Positions 36,386-44,872 of a DNA stretch of 64,000 bases are shown piece after piece. A model generated the notes under the pieces. The model ran no database searches. It worked only from the letters and a program-made list of their open reading frames with translations, and was not told where the DNA came from. The translations under genes were made by a program, and so were the position numbers. The stretch spans positions 1 to 64,000 of the forward strand of contig QXXC01000022.1 in assembly GCA_009911305.1 (NCBI GenBank). The letters run 5' to 3'. This DNA is from Clostridiaceae bacterium. Lineage in GTDB: Bacteria; Bacillota; Clostridia; Lachnospirales; Lachnospiraceae. Each line of letters opens with the position of its first letter. Positions within the stretch are counted from its first letter, which is position 1.

Positions 36386-37735
36386 ATGATCGTTTATGTA
36401 TTGTGCTATGGAGCGGCGTGGATGTTTGCAGAGAGCCGGCATCCGTATCTTGCGGGGCTCTGTCTTCTGGTGGCGGCTCTGTGGCTGTATTATGAGGATT
36501 ACAGGCGGTCCGGGAATCTGCTTCACCTGCGCGCCCTGTTTGCGCTCTCCTTTGTGGGCGGGCAGGGGCTGGCTGCTTTGCGGCTCAGCCGGTTAAGCCA
36601 GGACTGGAATGCGATGACCTGGCTTTCGTTTCTGGCTGCGTTTACCGGCTTTTATGCGGTATTCTGGTACCTGGAGGGCGGAAGCGGCGCGAGGTGGAAC
36701 CGCCAGAGGAGGCGCGCGGACTTCGGGGATGCGAGGCAGCCGGTTTTTATGGCGGCCTGTATCCTCACTGTGCTGTCGGCCGGCTGCTTTGCGGCCGAGG
36801 CGGTGATACTCGGCTATATCCCGCTTTTTGTGCGGGGGGTTCCGCACGCGTATTCGTACTTTCACCTGACGGGGATTCACTATGTCACGGTATCATGCGT
36901 GCTTGTGCCGTCCCTCTCCGTGATTTTTTTCTGTATTGACCGGGGCAGGAGCCGGACGCAGACGAGGGCGCTGCTCGCTTTGGACGCGCTGGCCCTGCTG
37001 ATTCCCATTCTGTGCGTCTCGCGTTCCCAGCTTCTGATGGCTGTACTTTTGGCTGCGTTTACGTATATTCAGATGGGAGAACGCATCCATCTGCCCGCCT
37101 TTGCGGGAGCCGCGGCGGCGCTTGCCGTGGCATATGTGGCGATGACGGCTGCCAGGAGCCATGACAGCGCATATCTGAAGGCTGTATTTGAGATGAAGCA
37201 GGAGAAGATGCCGCTCTTTCTCTCCCAGCCCTATATGTATGTGGCCAACAATTACGATAACTTTGACTGCCTGACCGGGCAGGCGGCGGGGCATACATGG
37301 GGCCTTCGGATGCTGGCCCCCCTGTGGAGCTTAAGCGGGCTTAAATTTCTGTATCCGTCCCTGACGCCGGGGCCGGTTTTTGTCACCAGGCCGGAGATGA
37401 CGACATTAACGCTGATTTATGACGCATATTATGATTTTGGGCTGATCGGCGTGCTGCTGTTCTCCTGCGCCCTGGGATTTGTATCCTTTGTCCTGATGAG
37501 GAAAATGGAGCACGTGAGGAATCCGATCCTGTACCTGCTGTATGCGCAGATGGCGTTTTATCTGCTGCTGTCCTTTTTTACAACGTGGTTCAGCAATTCC
37601 GCAACCTGGTTTTACCTGGCAGTCACAGGGGCAGCGGCGCTCTATGTCTCCTTTTTCAGGGGCAGCGGGCTGTCCGGGATCGGACGCCGTAAGGGAGGCC
37701 GGCGTTTTGCGATTAAGAAAGGGGCTTTGTTATGA
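36386..37735 (+). CDS. Oligosaccharide repeat-unit polymerase-like membrane protein
   Basis: The 449-residue protein has about ten to twelve membrane spans with the large central loop typical of Wzy-type polysaccharide polymerases, which join lipid-linked oligosaccharide units outside the membrane. Conserved-looking segments are SRSQLLMAVLLA, MAARSHDSAYLK-like loop residues and LIYDAYYDFGLIGVLLFSC. No glycosyltransferases or flippase lie nearby, so its cluster is broken or it works alone. ATG 36386; a weak ribosome binding site. The end overlaps the aminotransferase gene by 4 nt. Confidence 0.72.
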   Translation: MIVYVLCYGAAWMFAESRHPYLAGLCLLVAALWLYYEDYRRSGNLLHLRALFALSFVGGQGLAALRLSRLSQDWNAMTWLSFLAAFTGFYAVFWYLEGGSGARWNRQRRRADFGDARQPVFMAACILTVLSAGCFAAEAVILGYIPLFVRGVPHAYSYFHLTGIHYVTVSCVLVPSLSVIFFCIDRGRSRTQTRALLALDALALLIPILCVSRSQLLMAVLLAAFTYIQMGERIHLPAFAGAAAALAVAYVAMTAARSHDSAYLKAVFEMKQEKMPLFLSQPYMYVANNYDNFDCLTGQAAGHTWGLRMLAPLWSLSGLKFLYPSLTPGPVFVTRPEMTTLTLIYDAYYDFGLIGVLLFSCALGFVSFVLMRKMEHVRNPILYLLYAQMAFYLLLSFFTTWFSNSATWFYLAVTGAAALYVSFFRGSGLSGIGRRKGGRRFAIKKGALL

Positions 37736-38925
37736 TGATTTCCAAGAAAATGACGCCGTTGATACAGAATAATTCCGCGATCCGGATGATGTTTGAGGAG
37801 GGAAACCGGCTGGCGGCCCTGTACGGCAGGGAGAATGTGTTTGATTTCAGCCTTGGGAACCCGAGCGTCCCTGCGCCGAAGGAGGTGAAGGAGGCGATCC
37901 TGGATATCCTGGAGCAGGAGGATTCCCTGTCCGTCCACGGCTACATGTCCAATGCGGGCTATGAGGATGTGCGGGAGGCGGTCGCCGGTTCGCTGAACCG
38001 GCGCTTCGGGACACGGTTCCACAGGGGAAACATCCTGATGACAGTCGGGGCGGCCAGCGGCCTGAATGTGATCTTAAAGACGATCCTGGATCCGGGCGAT
38101 GAGGTAGTGGTGTTTGCCCCGTATTTTGTGGAGTACGGCTCGTATGTGAGGAATTACGACGGAACACTCTGCGTTGTATCCCCTGATACCGTGGATTTTC
38201 AGCCAAACCTGGAGGAATTTGAGCAGAGGATTACAGAGCGGACCAAGGCGGTGATCATCAACACGCCGAATAATCCCACAGGCGTGGTTTATTCGGATGA
38301 GACGCTGAAACGGATCGCAGCGATCCTTGAGAGGAAGCAGAAGGAGCTTGGGACACCGATCGTCCTGATTTCGGATGAGCCGTACCGGGAGCTTGCGTAT
38401 GACGGCGCGGAGGTTCCCTTTGTCACCGGGTATTACAGGAACACGGTGATCTGCTACTCCTTCAGCAAGTCGCTTTCCCTGCCGGGAGAGCGGATCGGCT
38501 ATCTGGTGATTCCGGATGAGATGGAACATGCACAAGATGTGTTTAAGGCGGCTTCGATTGCGAACCGCGTGCTGGGCTGCGTCAACGCGCCTTCCCTGAT
38601 GCAGCGCGTGATTAAGCGCTGTATCGATGCGGAGGTGGATGTGGCGGCGTATGACCGGAACCGGAACCTCCTGTACAACGGCCTGCGGGAGTGCGGGTTC
38701 ACGTGTGTGAAACCGCAGGGTGCATTTTATCTCTTTATGAAATCACCGGTGGAGGATGAGAAGGAATTCTGTGAGGTCTGTAAAACACACAATGTCCTGG
38801 TGGTTCCGGGGAGTTCCTTTGCCTGCGGCGGGTATGTGAGGCTCGCATACTGCGTGTCCTATGAGCAGATCGAGCGCTCCCTGCCGGCGTTCCGGGCGAT
38901 TGCGCGCCATTACGGCCTGGTATGA
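37732..38925 (+). CDS. PLP-dependent aminotransferase, class I/II
   Basis: A 397-residue fold-type I aminotransferase. The Lys that binds PLP is in SFSKSLSLPGERIGY. NPTGV (NTPNNPTGV) and an Arg in the C-terminal CGGYVRLAY bind cofactor and carboxylate. The closest pattern is aspartate aminotransferase. Its place in a run with two DapF homologues makes LL-diaminopimelate aminotransferase (DapL-like) possible, though this is inference. ATGA overlap with the upstream polymerase, and a 4 nt overlap with the next gene. Confidence 0.85.
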   Translation: MMISKKMTPLIQNNSAIRMMFEEGNRLAALYGRENVFDFSLGNPSVPAPKEVKEAILDILEQEDSLSVHGYMSNAGYEDVREAVAGSLNRRFGTRFHRGNILMTVGAASGLNVILKTILDPGDEVVVFAPYFVEYGSYVRNYDGTLCVVSPDTVDFQPNLEEFEQRITERTKAVIINTPNNPTGVVYSDETLKRIAAILERKQKELGTPIVLISDEPYRELAYDGAEVPFVTGYYRNTVICYSFSKSLSLPGERIGYLVIPDEMEHAQDVFKAASIANRVLGCVNAPSLMQRVIKRCIDAEVDVAAYDRNRNLLYNGLRECGFTCVKPQGAFYLFMKSPVEDEKEFCEVCKTHNVLVVPGSSFACGGYVRLAYCVSYEQIERSLPAFRAIARHYGLV

Positions 38926-40046
38926 CCAAGGATGTAAAGAGGTATGTCCGGATACTGCTCAACATCGCGGCGCCCCTGACCTGGATTTACCTCGCCTGCG
39001 TGTGGGGGCCGAGGCTTCTGCGCTTTTTCATGCCCTTTGTCGTGGGATGGCTGGTCGCCATGGCCGCCAACGCGCCGGTCCGGTATCTGGAACGCCGTCT
39101 GCGGATTGTGAGGCGGCACAGCTCCATAGCTGTCATGGTGGCGGCGCTTGCGGCGGTGACTGGCCTTATCTACCTGGCCGTGCTCCTGATTTACCGGGAG
39201 CTGTCGGCCTTTGCCGCCGATGCCCCGGCCCTGTATGAGCATGCGCTGCAGGAGATCGACGGGGCGTTCGCAAACGGTGAGCGGCTGTTTTCCTTTCTGC
39301 CGGACGGCATGAGCGGCCTGTTCTCCGGGCTCTGGGAGGATGTGAGGGGAAGCATGGGGGAACTGATGTCAAAGGCGGCTGCGCCGACGGTAGAGCTGGC
39401 GGGAAGCGTGGCCAGAGGCATACCGAATGCGATGGTCAATACGATTGTAATGTTTCTGGCCTCGTACCTGTTCCTGGCGGAGCGGGAGGCAATTATGGCC
39501 TGGCTTACGGCGCATCTGCCGCGCGTCCTGTTCCGGTATGCAACGTATTTAAAGAGGGATGCAAAGGGGCTGATCGGCGGCTATTTTCTGGCGCAGTTTC
39601 GGATTATGTTCGTGGTGGCGGGCATATTGGCCGCAGGGCTTCTTGTGCTGGGCGTGCGGTACGGGCTTGTGCTGGCTGTGCTCATTGCCCTGCTGGATTT
39701 CCTGCCCATATTCGGGACCGGGACGGCGCTGCTTCCGTGGGCGGCGATCAAGCTGTTTACGGGCGAGTATGCGTATGGCGCGGGCCTGATCCTGATCTAT
39801 ATCCTGACTCAGGCCGTGCGCCAGATCATTCAGCCGAAGATCGTGGGGGATTCCATGGGGATCCCGCCGCTGCTGACGCTGTTTCTGCTGTATATCGGCT
39901 TTAAGGCGCGCGGGATTGCGGGTATGATCCTGGCCGTGCCTGTGGGCCTGGTGTTTATTAATTTTTATAAATATGGGGCGTTTGACAGCCTGATCGAAAA
40001 TGTGCGGGCGCTCTGGAGCGAGATCGAGCGGCTGCGCCGGCCGTAA
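38922..40046 (+). CDS. ytvI: YtvI-type AI-2E family transporter
   Basis: The 374-residue protein is a multi-span membrane protein of the AI-2E/YtvI family, named in sporulating Firmicutes. Spans occur at about 10-30, 32-48, 68-92, 150-175, 212-250 and 262-340. Typical motifs are FLPIFGTGTALLPWA and AVRQIIQPKIVGDSMGIPPL. The substrate is not established. It is coupled to the aminotransferase by a 4 nt overlap and precedes the first dapF-like gene, so it could export a related product. Confidence 0.82.
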   Translation: MTKDVKRYVRILLNIAAPLTWIYLACVWGPRLLRFFMPFVVGWLVAMAANAPVRYLERRLRIVRRHSSIAVMVAALAAVTGLIYLAVLLIYRELSAFAADAPALYEHALQEIDGAFANGERLFSFLPDGMSGLFSGLWEDVRGSMGELMSKAAAPTVELAGSVARGIPNAMVNTIVMFLASYLFLAEREAIMAWLTAHLPRVLFRYATYLKRDAKGLIGGYFLAQFRIMFVVAGILAAGLLVLGVRYGLVLAVLIALLDFLPIFGTGTALLPWAAIKLFTGEYAYGAGLILIYILTQAVRQIIQPKIVGDSMGIPPLLTLFLLYIGFKARGIAGMILAVPVGLVFINFYKYGAFDSLIENVRALWSEIERLRRP

Positions 40047-40100
40047 GGGGGAAAACGAAATCACGGCTGTCCGTCAAATAGCGAGAGGGAGGATGCGCGG

Positions 40101-40967
40101 ATGAAACAGATTGTCCTGGAAAAGTATCACTGCATGGGAAATGATTACCTGATTTATGATCCGAACCACAATGAGATGGAGTTAAATGAAGAGCGCATCA
40201 GGCTCATCTGCAACCGCCATTTCGGGGCCGGTTCGGACGGGATCCTGGCCGGGCCGTACCTGGATCAGGAGCGGATGTATGTGAAGATTTTTAATCCCGA
40301 CGGAAGCGGGGCGAAGAAGAGCGGAAACGGGATGGGGATCTTTGCAAAGTATTTAAAGGATGCCGGCTATGTCCAGAAGACGAGCGTGTCCTGGATGACA
40401 GCGGACGGCGAGGAGACAGTTTTTTACCTGAACGAGCAGGGAACCCGGGTGAAGATCTCTGTCGGCCGGCCGACGTTCTGGAGCGACGAGATCCCGGTGA
40501 CGGGCGAGAGGCGGGAGATGGTGAACCAGACGATGGTGTTTGGCAAGATCCCGTATGTGACGACGTGCCTTTCCATCGGAAACCCGCACTGCGTGATCTG
40601 GATGAATGAGATTTCCAGGGAGCTGGTGTGCCGCATTGGGGAGCACTCGGAAGGGGCTGACTGTTTTCCGGAAAAGGTCAACACACAGCTCTTAAATGTC
40701 CTGGATCGGACGAATATCCAGATCGAGATTTATGAGCGCGGCGCGGGGTATACGCTGGCGTCCGGAACGTGCGCCTGCGCCGCGGCCTGCGCGGCTGTGC
40801 GGCTGGGGCTGGCGGACAGCCACATGTATGTCCATATGCCGGGCGGCGTCCTGGAGGTGGAGATCAAGGAGGACGGCGTAGTCTACATGGTGGGCGAGGT
40901 CGGCTATGTGGGAAAAATAACGCTTGGGAGCGGGATCACAGAGCAGCTTGCTGCCTTGGGTGAATAA
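40101..40967 (+). CDS. DapF-like protein lacking both catalytic cysteines
   Basis: The 288-residue protein has the full DapF fold, with MGNDYLIYD, GSDGIL, NPDGSGAKKSGNG, SIGNPHCV and the C-terminal ASGTCACAAACAA. True diaminopimelate epimerases use two cysteines as acid and base (CGNG and ACGTG). Here the first is Ser74 (KSGNG) and the second Ser221 (ASGTC); a nearby Cys224 is displaced. So it is unlikely to epimerise diaminopimelate in the usual way, and a canonical DapF lies at 42983. It may be a new isomerase, a binding protein, or inactive. It is preceded by GAGGGAGGATG. Confidence 0.85.
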   Translation: MKQIVLEKYHCMGNDYLIYDPNHNEMELNEERIRLICNRHFGAGSDGILAGPYLDQERMYVKIFNPDGSGAKKSGNGMGIFAKYLKDAGYVQKTSVSWMTADGEETVFYLNEQGTRVKISVGRPTFWSDEIPVTGERREMVNQTMVFGKIPYVTTCLSIGNPHCVIWMNEISRELVCRIGEHSEGADCFPEKVNTQLLNVLDRTNIQIEIYERGAGYTLASGTCACAAACAAVRLGLADSHMYVHMPGGVLEVEIKEDGVVYMVGEVGYVGKITLGSGITEQLAALGE

Positions 40968-41029
40968 ACAGGGCAAGGGGGGCTGGCTTTTACGGGCCCG
41001 CTCCCCGTTTGCGGGTAAGGAGAGGCGAG

Positions 41030-42340
41030 ATGGAAATGGATATGGAAAAGAGAGGGGACGTTCTTTTTGACGAGGGAGTCGATCTGGTAAAATTCCAGTT
41101 CACAGACGTATTCGGGCAGAACAAAATGGTAGAGATGACGAGAAACCGGGCGGAACGGGCTGTGAGGGAAGGATATCCAATCAACCGCTTTGCCCTGGGA
41201 GGGCTTAAAAAGGGGGAGACGGACAGCGCTGCGCCGGAGCATATGACCGGCCGCGGGGAGCGGACGCAGCTTTATTTAAAGCCGGATCTGTGCACGTATG
41301 CGCTTCTTCCCTGGGAGGGGGCCGGCGCGCATACCGCGCGCCTGATCTGCAATGTCTGCGGCCCGGACGGAGCCTTTTCCGGTCTGGATTCGAGATATCT
41401 GCTCCAGAGGCAGGTGGAGAGGGCGGGAGAGCTGGGCCTTTTCGTTGAATTCGATTTCCAGTGTGAATTTTATTTATTCCACACGGACGATGACGGGAGG
41501 CCCACGACGATCACGCACGAGGCGGCGCGCTACTATGACGCGGGGCCGATTGATCTGGCGGAGAATGTGCGGCGCGATATGCTCGTGAGCCTTGCGGAGG
41601 CGGGCATGGAGGCAGAGAGCGCGCGCCACGGCCTGACGCCGGGACAGCACAGCTTTCGGCTGCCGCCGCGCTGCGGGGTGGAGGCGGGCGACTATCTGCA
41701 GACGTTTAAGACAGCGGTGAAGCGGATTGCGAAGCGCCACGGCCTGCACGCCACCTTTATGCCGAAGCCGAATATGAGCGGGGACGGCTCAGGCCTCCAT
41801 GTGGGCATGACGATCCGGCGGACGGACGGCGCGTCCGCGGGGGAGACGGCCGCCCAGTTCAGAGTGGGAATCCTTAAGAATTTACACAATATGCTGATTT
41901 TCACGAATCCGATGATCAATTCCTACAAACGCCTGGCCGCAGAGCGCCGATCCGTGTTCCAGCCGGAATTCCCGGCCGCGGCCTGGGAAAAGGGGAGCGA
42001 TAAGGCGGTCCGCCTGACAGGGGACGGGGAGAGAGGTTCTTCCCTGCAGGCGCTCTTCCCGGATCCGGCGGCGAATCCCTATCTGGCCCTGGCGGCGCTG
42101 ATTTCCGCGGGGATCGACGGGCTGGAAAACGATGATGCGCTTACGCAGAGGGAGGCGGATCCGCGGTTTCCGGAGACGCTGGGCGTGCTGATCCGCCAGC
42201 TTGGGGACAATTCGTTTGCCAGGCGCACCTTTGGGGAAACGTTCTGCCGGATCTACCAGGAGGGGAAAAAGGAGGAGTGGGAGCGCTTCTGCTCGTATGT
42301 GACGGACTGGGAGCTTGCGGAGTACCTGCATCGCTGTTGA
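41030..42340 (+). CDS. Glutamine-synthetase-like protein with altered active site
   Basis: The 436-residue protein aligns over the GS family length: FQFTDVFGQ start, NSYKRL and FPDPAANPYLALA. Most metal-ligand residues are changed: E129 is Q144, E212 is G201, E220 is S208 and E357 is Q340. Of the usual six, only E131 (E146 here) and H269 (H257) remain. The Arg of the E-x-R-x-P-D motif is also absent. It therefore cannot be an ordinary GS; a ligase for another amine or a pseudoenzyme is more likely. ATG 41030 after AAGGAG. It is followed 81 nt later by an ANTAR regulator. Confidence 0.85.
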   Translation: MEMDMEKRGDVLFDEGVDLVKFQFTDVFGQNKMVEMTRNRAERAVREGYPINRFALGGLKKGETDSAAPEHMTGRGERTQLYLKPDLCTYALLPWEGAGAHTARLICNVCGPDGAFSGLDSRYLLQRQVERAGELGLFVEFDFQCEFYLFHTDDDGRPTTITHEAARYYDAGPIDLAENVRRDMLVSLAEAGMEAESARHGLTPGQHSFRLPPRCGVEAGDYLQTFKTAVKRIAKRHGLHATFMPKPNMSGDGSGLHVGMTIRRTDGASAGETAAQFRVGILKNLHNMLIFTNPMINSYKRLAAERRSVFQPEFPAAAWEKGSDKAVRLTGDGERGSSLQALFPDPAANPYLALAALISAGIDGLENDDALTQREADPRFPETLGVLIRQLGDNSFARRTFGETFCRIYQEGKKEEWERFCSYVTDWELAEYLHRC

Positions 42341-42421
42341 TGAGGCGGCAGTTCTGAGATCCTGTTGATACGCCGGCCGATACAGGGCGCACGAACAGGA
42401 ACTGAAGAAGAGGTGAGGCGG

Positions 42422-42967
42422 TTGGCAAATATTATAGTGGCATTTTCAAAGCAGGAGGATGGGCGGAATATCCGGAATATTCTCGTCAAAAACGGGATGC
42501 AGGTGGCGGTTTCATGCGCCTGCGGCGCGCAGGTGCTGGCGAATGCGGATGATTTGCAGAGCGGGATCGTGGTCTGCGGCTTCCGGTTCGGGGACATGAC
42601 GTGCTGCGAGCTGGGCCGCCAGCTTTCAGATGCGTTTGAGGTGCTTGTGATCGCCTCCCCGGCGAAATGGAGCGGGGAGGATATGGGACGCCTCGTCTGC
42701 CTTCCGACACCCTTTAAGATGTGTGATCTGGTTTCCACGGTACGGATGCTTGAGGAGGCGCAGAGCAGACGCAGGCGGGAGAGGAGAAGACAGCCGCTAA
42801 AGAGAGGGGAGGAGGAGCGCGCGGCGATTGAAAGGGCCAAGCAGCTTCTGATGAGGCGGAACCATATGACAGAGCCGCAGGCGCATAAGTATCTGCAGAA
42901 ATGCAGCATGGATACCGGGCGCGGTATGACGGAGGCGGCGGAAATGATTTTGAGGCTGTACGGTTAA
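42422..42967 (+). CDS. ANTAR domain RNA-binding antiterminator
   Basis: The 181-residue protein starts with a receiver-like domain (ANIIVAFSKQEDGRNIRNIL) that lacks a clear phospho-acceptor Asp pattern. A basic linker (RRRRERRR) follows, and then a C-terminal ANTAR helix bundle (ERAKQLLMRRNHMTEPQAHK, then YLQKCSMD), the fold that binds RNA hairpins to prevent termination. Such proteins often sit beside GS-like genes in Clostridia. TTG 42422 follows GAGGTGAGG and is preferred over the longer frame. A two-hairpin target RNA was not found in the cluster. Confidence 0.8.
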   Translation: MANIIVAFSKQEDGRNIRNILVKNGMQVAVSCACGAQVLANADDLQSGIVVCGFRFGDMTCCELGRQLSDAFEVLVIASPAKWSGEDMGRLVCLPTPFKMCDLVSTVRMLEEAQSRRRRERRRQPLKRGEEERAAIERAKQLLMRRNHMTEPQAHKYLQKCSMDTGRGMTEAAEMILRLYG

Positions 42968-42982
42968 GGAGGACGAGCCGGG

Positions 42983-43780
42983 ATGAGATTTACAAAGATG
43001 CAGGGTTTGGGAAATGACTATGTGTACGTAAACTGCTTTGAGGAGACGGTGAAGGATCCGGAGAGGACGGCTGTGCTGGTCAGCGACCGCCATTTCGGGA
43101 TCGGGTCAGACGGGCTGATCCTGATTCAGCCCTCGGATATCGCGGACTGCAGGATGGATATGTACAACATGGACGGATCACAGGGAGCGATGTGCGGAAA
43201 CGGGATACGCTGTGTGGGAAAGTACGCGTATGACCATCATATTGTGGATAAAACGAGGCTTTCCGTGGAAACGCTTTCGGGCGTGAAATATCTGGAGCTG
43301 GAGGTCGAGGACGGGAAGGCGCAGGCGGTTACGGTGGATATGGGAAGGCCGGCTGTTACCTCAGAGGTTCCGGAGGAGCTTGTGGTGAACGGGACGCGGT
43401 ATGAATTCACAGGGATTTCAATGGGAAATCCCCATGCAGTGGTATTTATGGATGCGGTTGAGGATCTTGATCTGGAGCGGATCGGGCCCGGGTTTGAGAT
43501 GCATCCGCGTTTTCCGGACCGCACGAATACGGAGTTTGTCCAGGTCATTGACAAAAGCCATGTGAAAATGCGCGTCTGGGAGCGCGGATCCGGGGAAACG
43601 ATGGCCTGCGGGACCGGCGCGTGCGCGGCAGCCGTGGCCTGCGTGCTGGCAGGATATACGCAGAACCGCGTGCAGGTGGAGCTGCTGGGCGGAACGCTTG
43701 ATATTACCTGGGATCAGGAAAAGGACACGGTTTATATGACCGGGCCTGCGGTTGAGGTGTTCAGCGGGGAGTTTTTGTGA
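42983..43780 (+). CDS. dapF: Diaminopimelate epimerase
   Basis: DapF interconverts LL- and meso-diaminopimelate for lysine and peptidoglycan. The 265-residue protein has both catalytic cysteines, C71 (AMCGNGIRC) and C209 (MACGTGACA), and the usual GSDGL and MGNPHAV segments. It starts with MRFTKMQGLGNDYVYV after AAGGAGG. This is the canonical enzyme; the other DapF-like gene at 40101 lacks the cysteines. It closes the cluster that begins with the aminotransferase. Confidence 0.95.
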   Translation: MRFTKMQGLGNDYVYVNCFEETVKDPERTAVLVSDRHFGIGSDGLILIQPSDIADCRMDMYNMDGSQGAMCGNGIRCVGKYAYDHHIVDKTRLSVETLSGVKYLELEVEDGKAQAVTVDMGRPAVTSEVPEELVVNGTRYEFTGISMGNPHAVVFMDAVEDLDLERIGPGFEMHPRFPDRTNTEFVQVIDKSHVKMRVWERGSGETMACGTGACAAAVACVLAGYTQNRVQVELLGGTLDITWDQEKDTVYMTGPAVEVFSGEFL

Positions 43781-43885
43781 GCGCAGCGCGTCAAAAGCCG
43801 CAGTTTCGCTGCCTGATCGGTTACGCTTTTCGTGCTCTTTACATACTGTATTAGTACAAAGGTATGTTGAGAGGAGTTTTTTCTT

Positions 43886-44665
43886 TTGGATGTGAAAAGG
43901 AAAGTTGTGATAGATGCCGGGCACGGCGGCGATTATGACCCCGGAGCTGTGTATGCCGGGAGGCGGGAAAAGGATGACAACCTGCGCCTGGCCCTGGCGG
44001 TGGGGAATATTCTGGAGAATAACGGGGTGGATGTGTTCTATACGCGGGTGACGGATGTGTATGATTCGCCGCTTGAGAAGGCGCGCATGGCGAACCGGTC
44101 CGATGCGGATCTGTTTGTATCGCTTCACCGCAACGCCGCTCTGGAGCCGGGACGCGGCTCAGGGACGATGACGCTGGTGTATGAGGAAGAGGGGATTGCA
44201 GAGGATCTGGCGGAGTCCATCAACAATGAGCTGAGAAAGACCGGCTTTCAGGATCTGGGTATTTTTGAGCGGCCGGATCTGATCGTGCTTCGCAGGACCA
44301 GTATGCCGGCTGTCCTGGTGGAGGCCGGATTTATCGACAATCCGGAGGACAACGCGCGGTTTGACCGGGAGTTTGAGGCCGTCGCACAGGCGATCGCGGA
44401 CGGGATCCTGAACACGCTGCGCGGGCAGGAGGCCCGCTCATACTATATGGTGCAGACCGGAGTCTACCGGGCGAGAGCCCTGGCGGAGCAGCAGCTCGCC
44501 GATCTGGAAGCGCGGGGCTTTCCGGCGTATCTGATCTATGACGACGGGTATTACAAGGTGATGGCCGGGGCGTTTGAGGTCATGGATCATGCGGTGCAGC
44601 TTGAGCGGGAGCTTCGCAGCATGGGCTTTCCGACGGTTCTGGTATACCGCGAAGAGGAGCGGTGA
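43886..44665 (+). CDS. N-acetylmuramoyl-L-alanine amidase with SPOR domain
   Basis: This Zn amidase cleaves the bond between MurNAc and the stem peptide. The 259 residues have an Amidase_3 domain (1-178) with the first Zn ligand in DAGHGGDYDPG, a second His in SLHRN, and the catalytic Glu in LVEAGFIDN. A C-terminal SPOR domain (about 185-255) binds bare glycan at division sites or spores. There is no signal peptide, unusual unless export is by other means or it acts in the mother cell. Start TTG 43886 follows GAGAGGAG; GTG 43892 is an alternative. Confidence 0.88.
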   Translation: MDVKRKVVIDAGHGGDYDPGAVYAGRREKDDNLRLALAVGNILENNGVDVFYTRVTDVYDSPLEKARMANRSDADLFVSLHRNAALEPGRGSGTMTLVYEEEGIAEDLAESINNELRKTGFQDLGIFERPDLIVLRRTSMPAVLVEAGFIDNPEDNARFDREFEAVAQAIADGILNTLRGQEARSYYMVQTGVYRARALAEQQLADLEARGFPAYLIYDDGYYKVMAGAFEVMDHAVQLERELRSMGFPTVLVYREEER

Positions 44666-44681
44666 GCGGGCCGGCTTATTT

Positions 44682-44717
44682 CATGCAGAAGGCGGGAATG
44701 ATGTTTCAGACGCGCTC
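44682..44717. repeat. MITE tip fragment
   Basis: Read on the minus strand, the segment matches the left tip of the MITE at 79-244 over about 36 bp with five mismatches, including ATTCCCGCC and TCTGCA. It truncates the histidine kinase scrap next to it and supplies its TGA stop. Only one tip is left. Confidence 0.55.
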
Positions 44718-44803
44718 TGCGATCTGTCTGGCGATGGAGAGGCCAAGGCCGGTTCCGGTCCGGTTCCGCTCAGAGCGTTCCCTGTAAAAGCGATCAAATA
44801 TGG
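44706..44803 (-). pseudogene. Histidine kinase fragment
   Basis: The minus strand encodes IFDRFYRERSERNR and TGTGLGLSIARQIAERV, the ATP-lid and G2 box of a sensor histidine kinase. It then stops at TGA inside the MITE tip. Normally about 30 more residues follow. The upstream part of the kinase is absent and the terminator at 44817 lies directly before. It is a scar, not a gene. Confidence 0.7.
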
Positions 44804-44816
44804 TTTGAGCAAACAC

Positions 44817-44857
44817 AAAAACAGCCCACAGAAGCTTTGCCCATGTGGACTGTTTTT
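44817..44857. terminator. Bidirectional terminator
   Basis: AAAAACAGcCCACA and TGTGGaCTGTTTTT form a 13-14 bp stem with A and T runs, between the core chromosome and the DUF262 gene. Confidence 0.8.
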
Positions 44858-44872
44858 ATATCTCATATGTCT

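Noticed and set aside
40968-41029. ANTAR target RNA (double hairpin with A1/G4 loops)
   Set aside because: Only one short GC hairpin is present and the loop bases do not fit.
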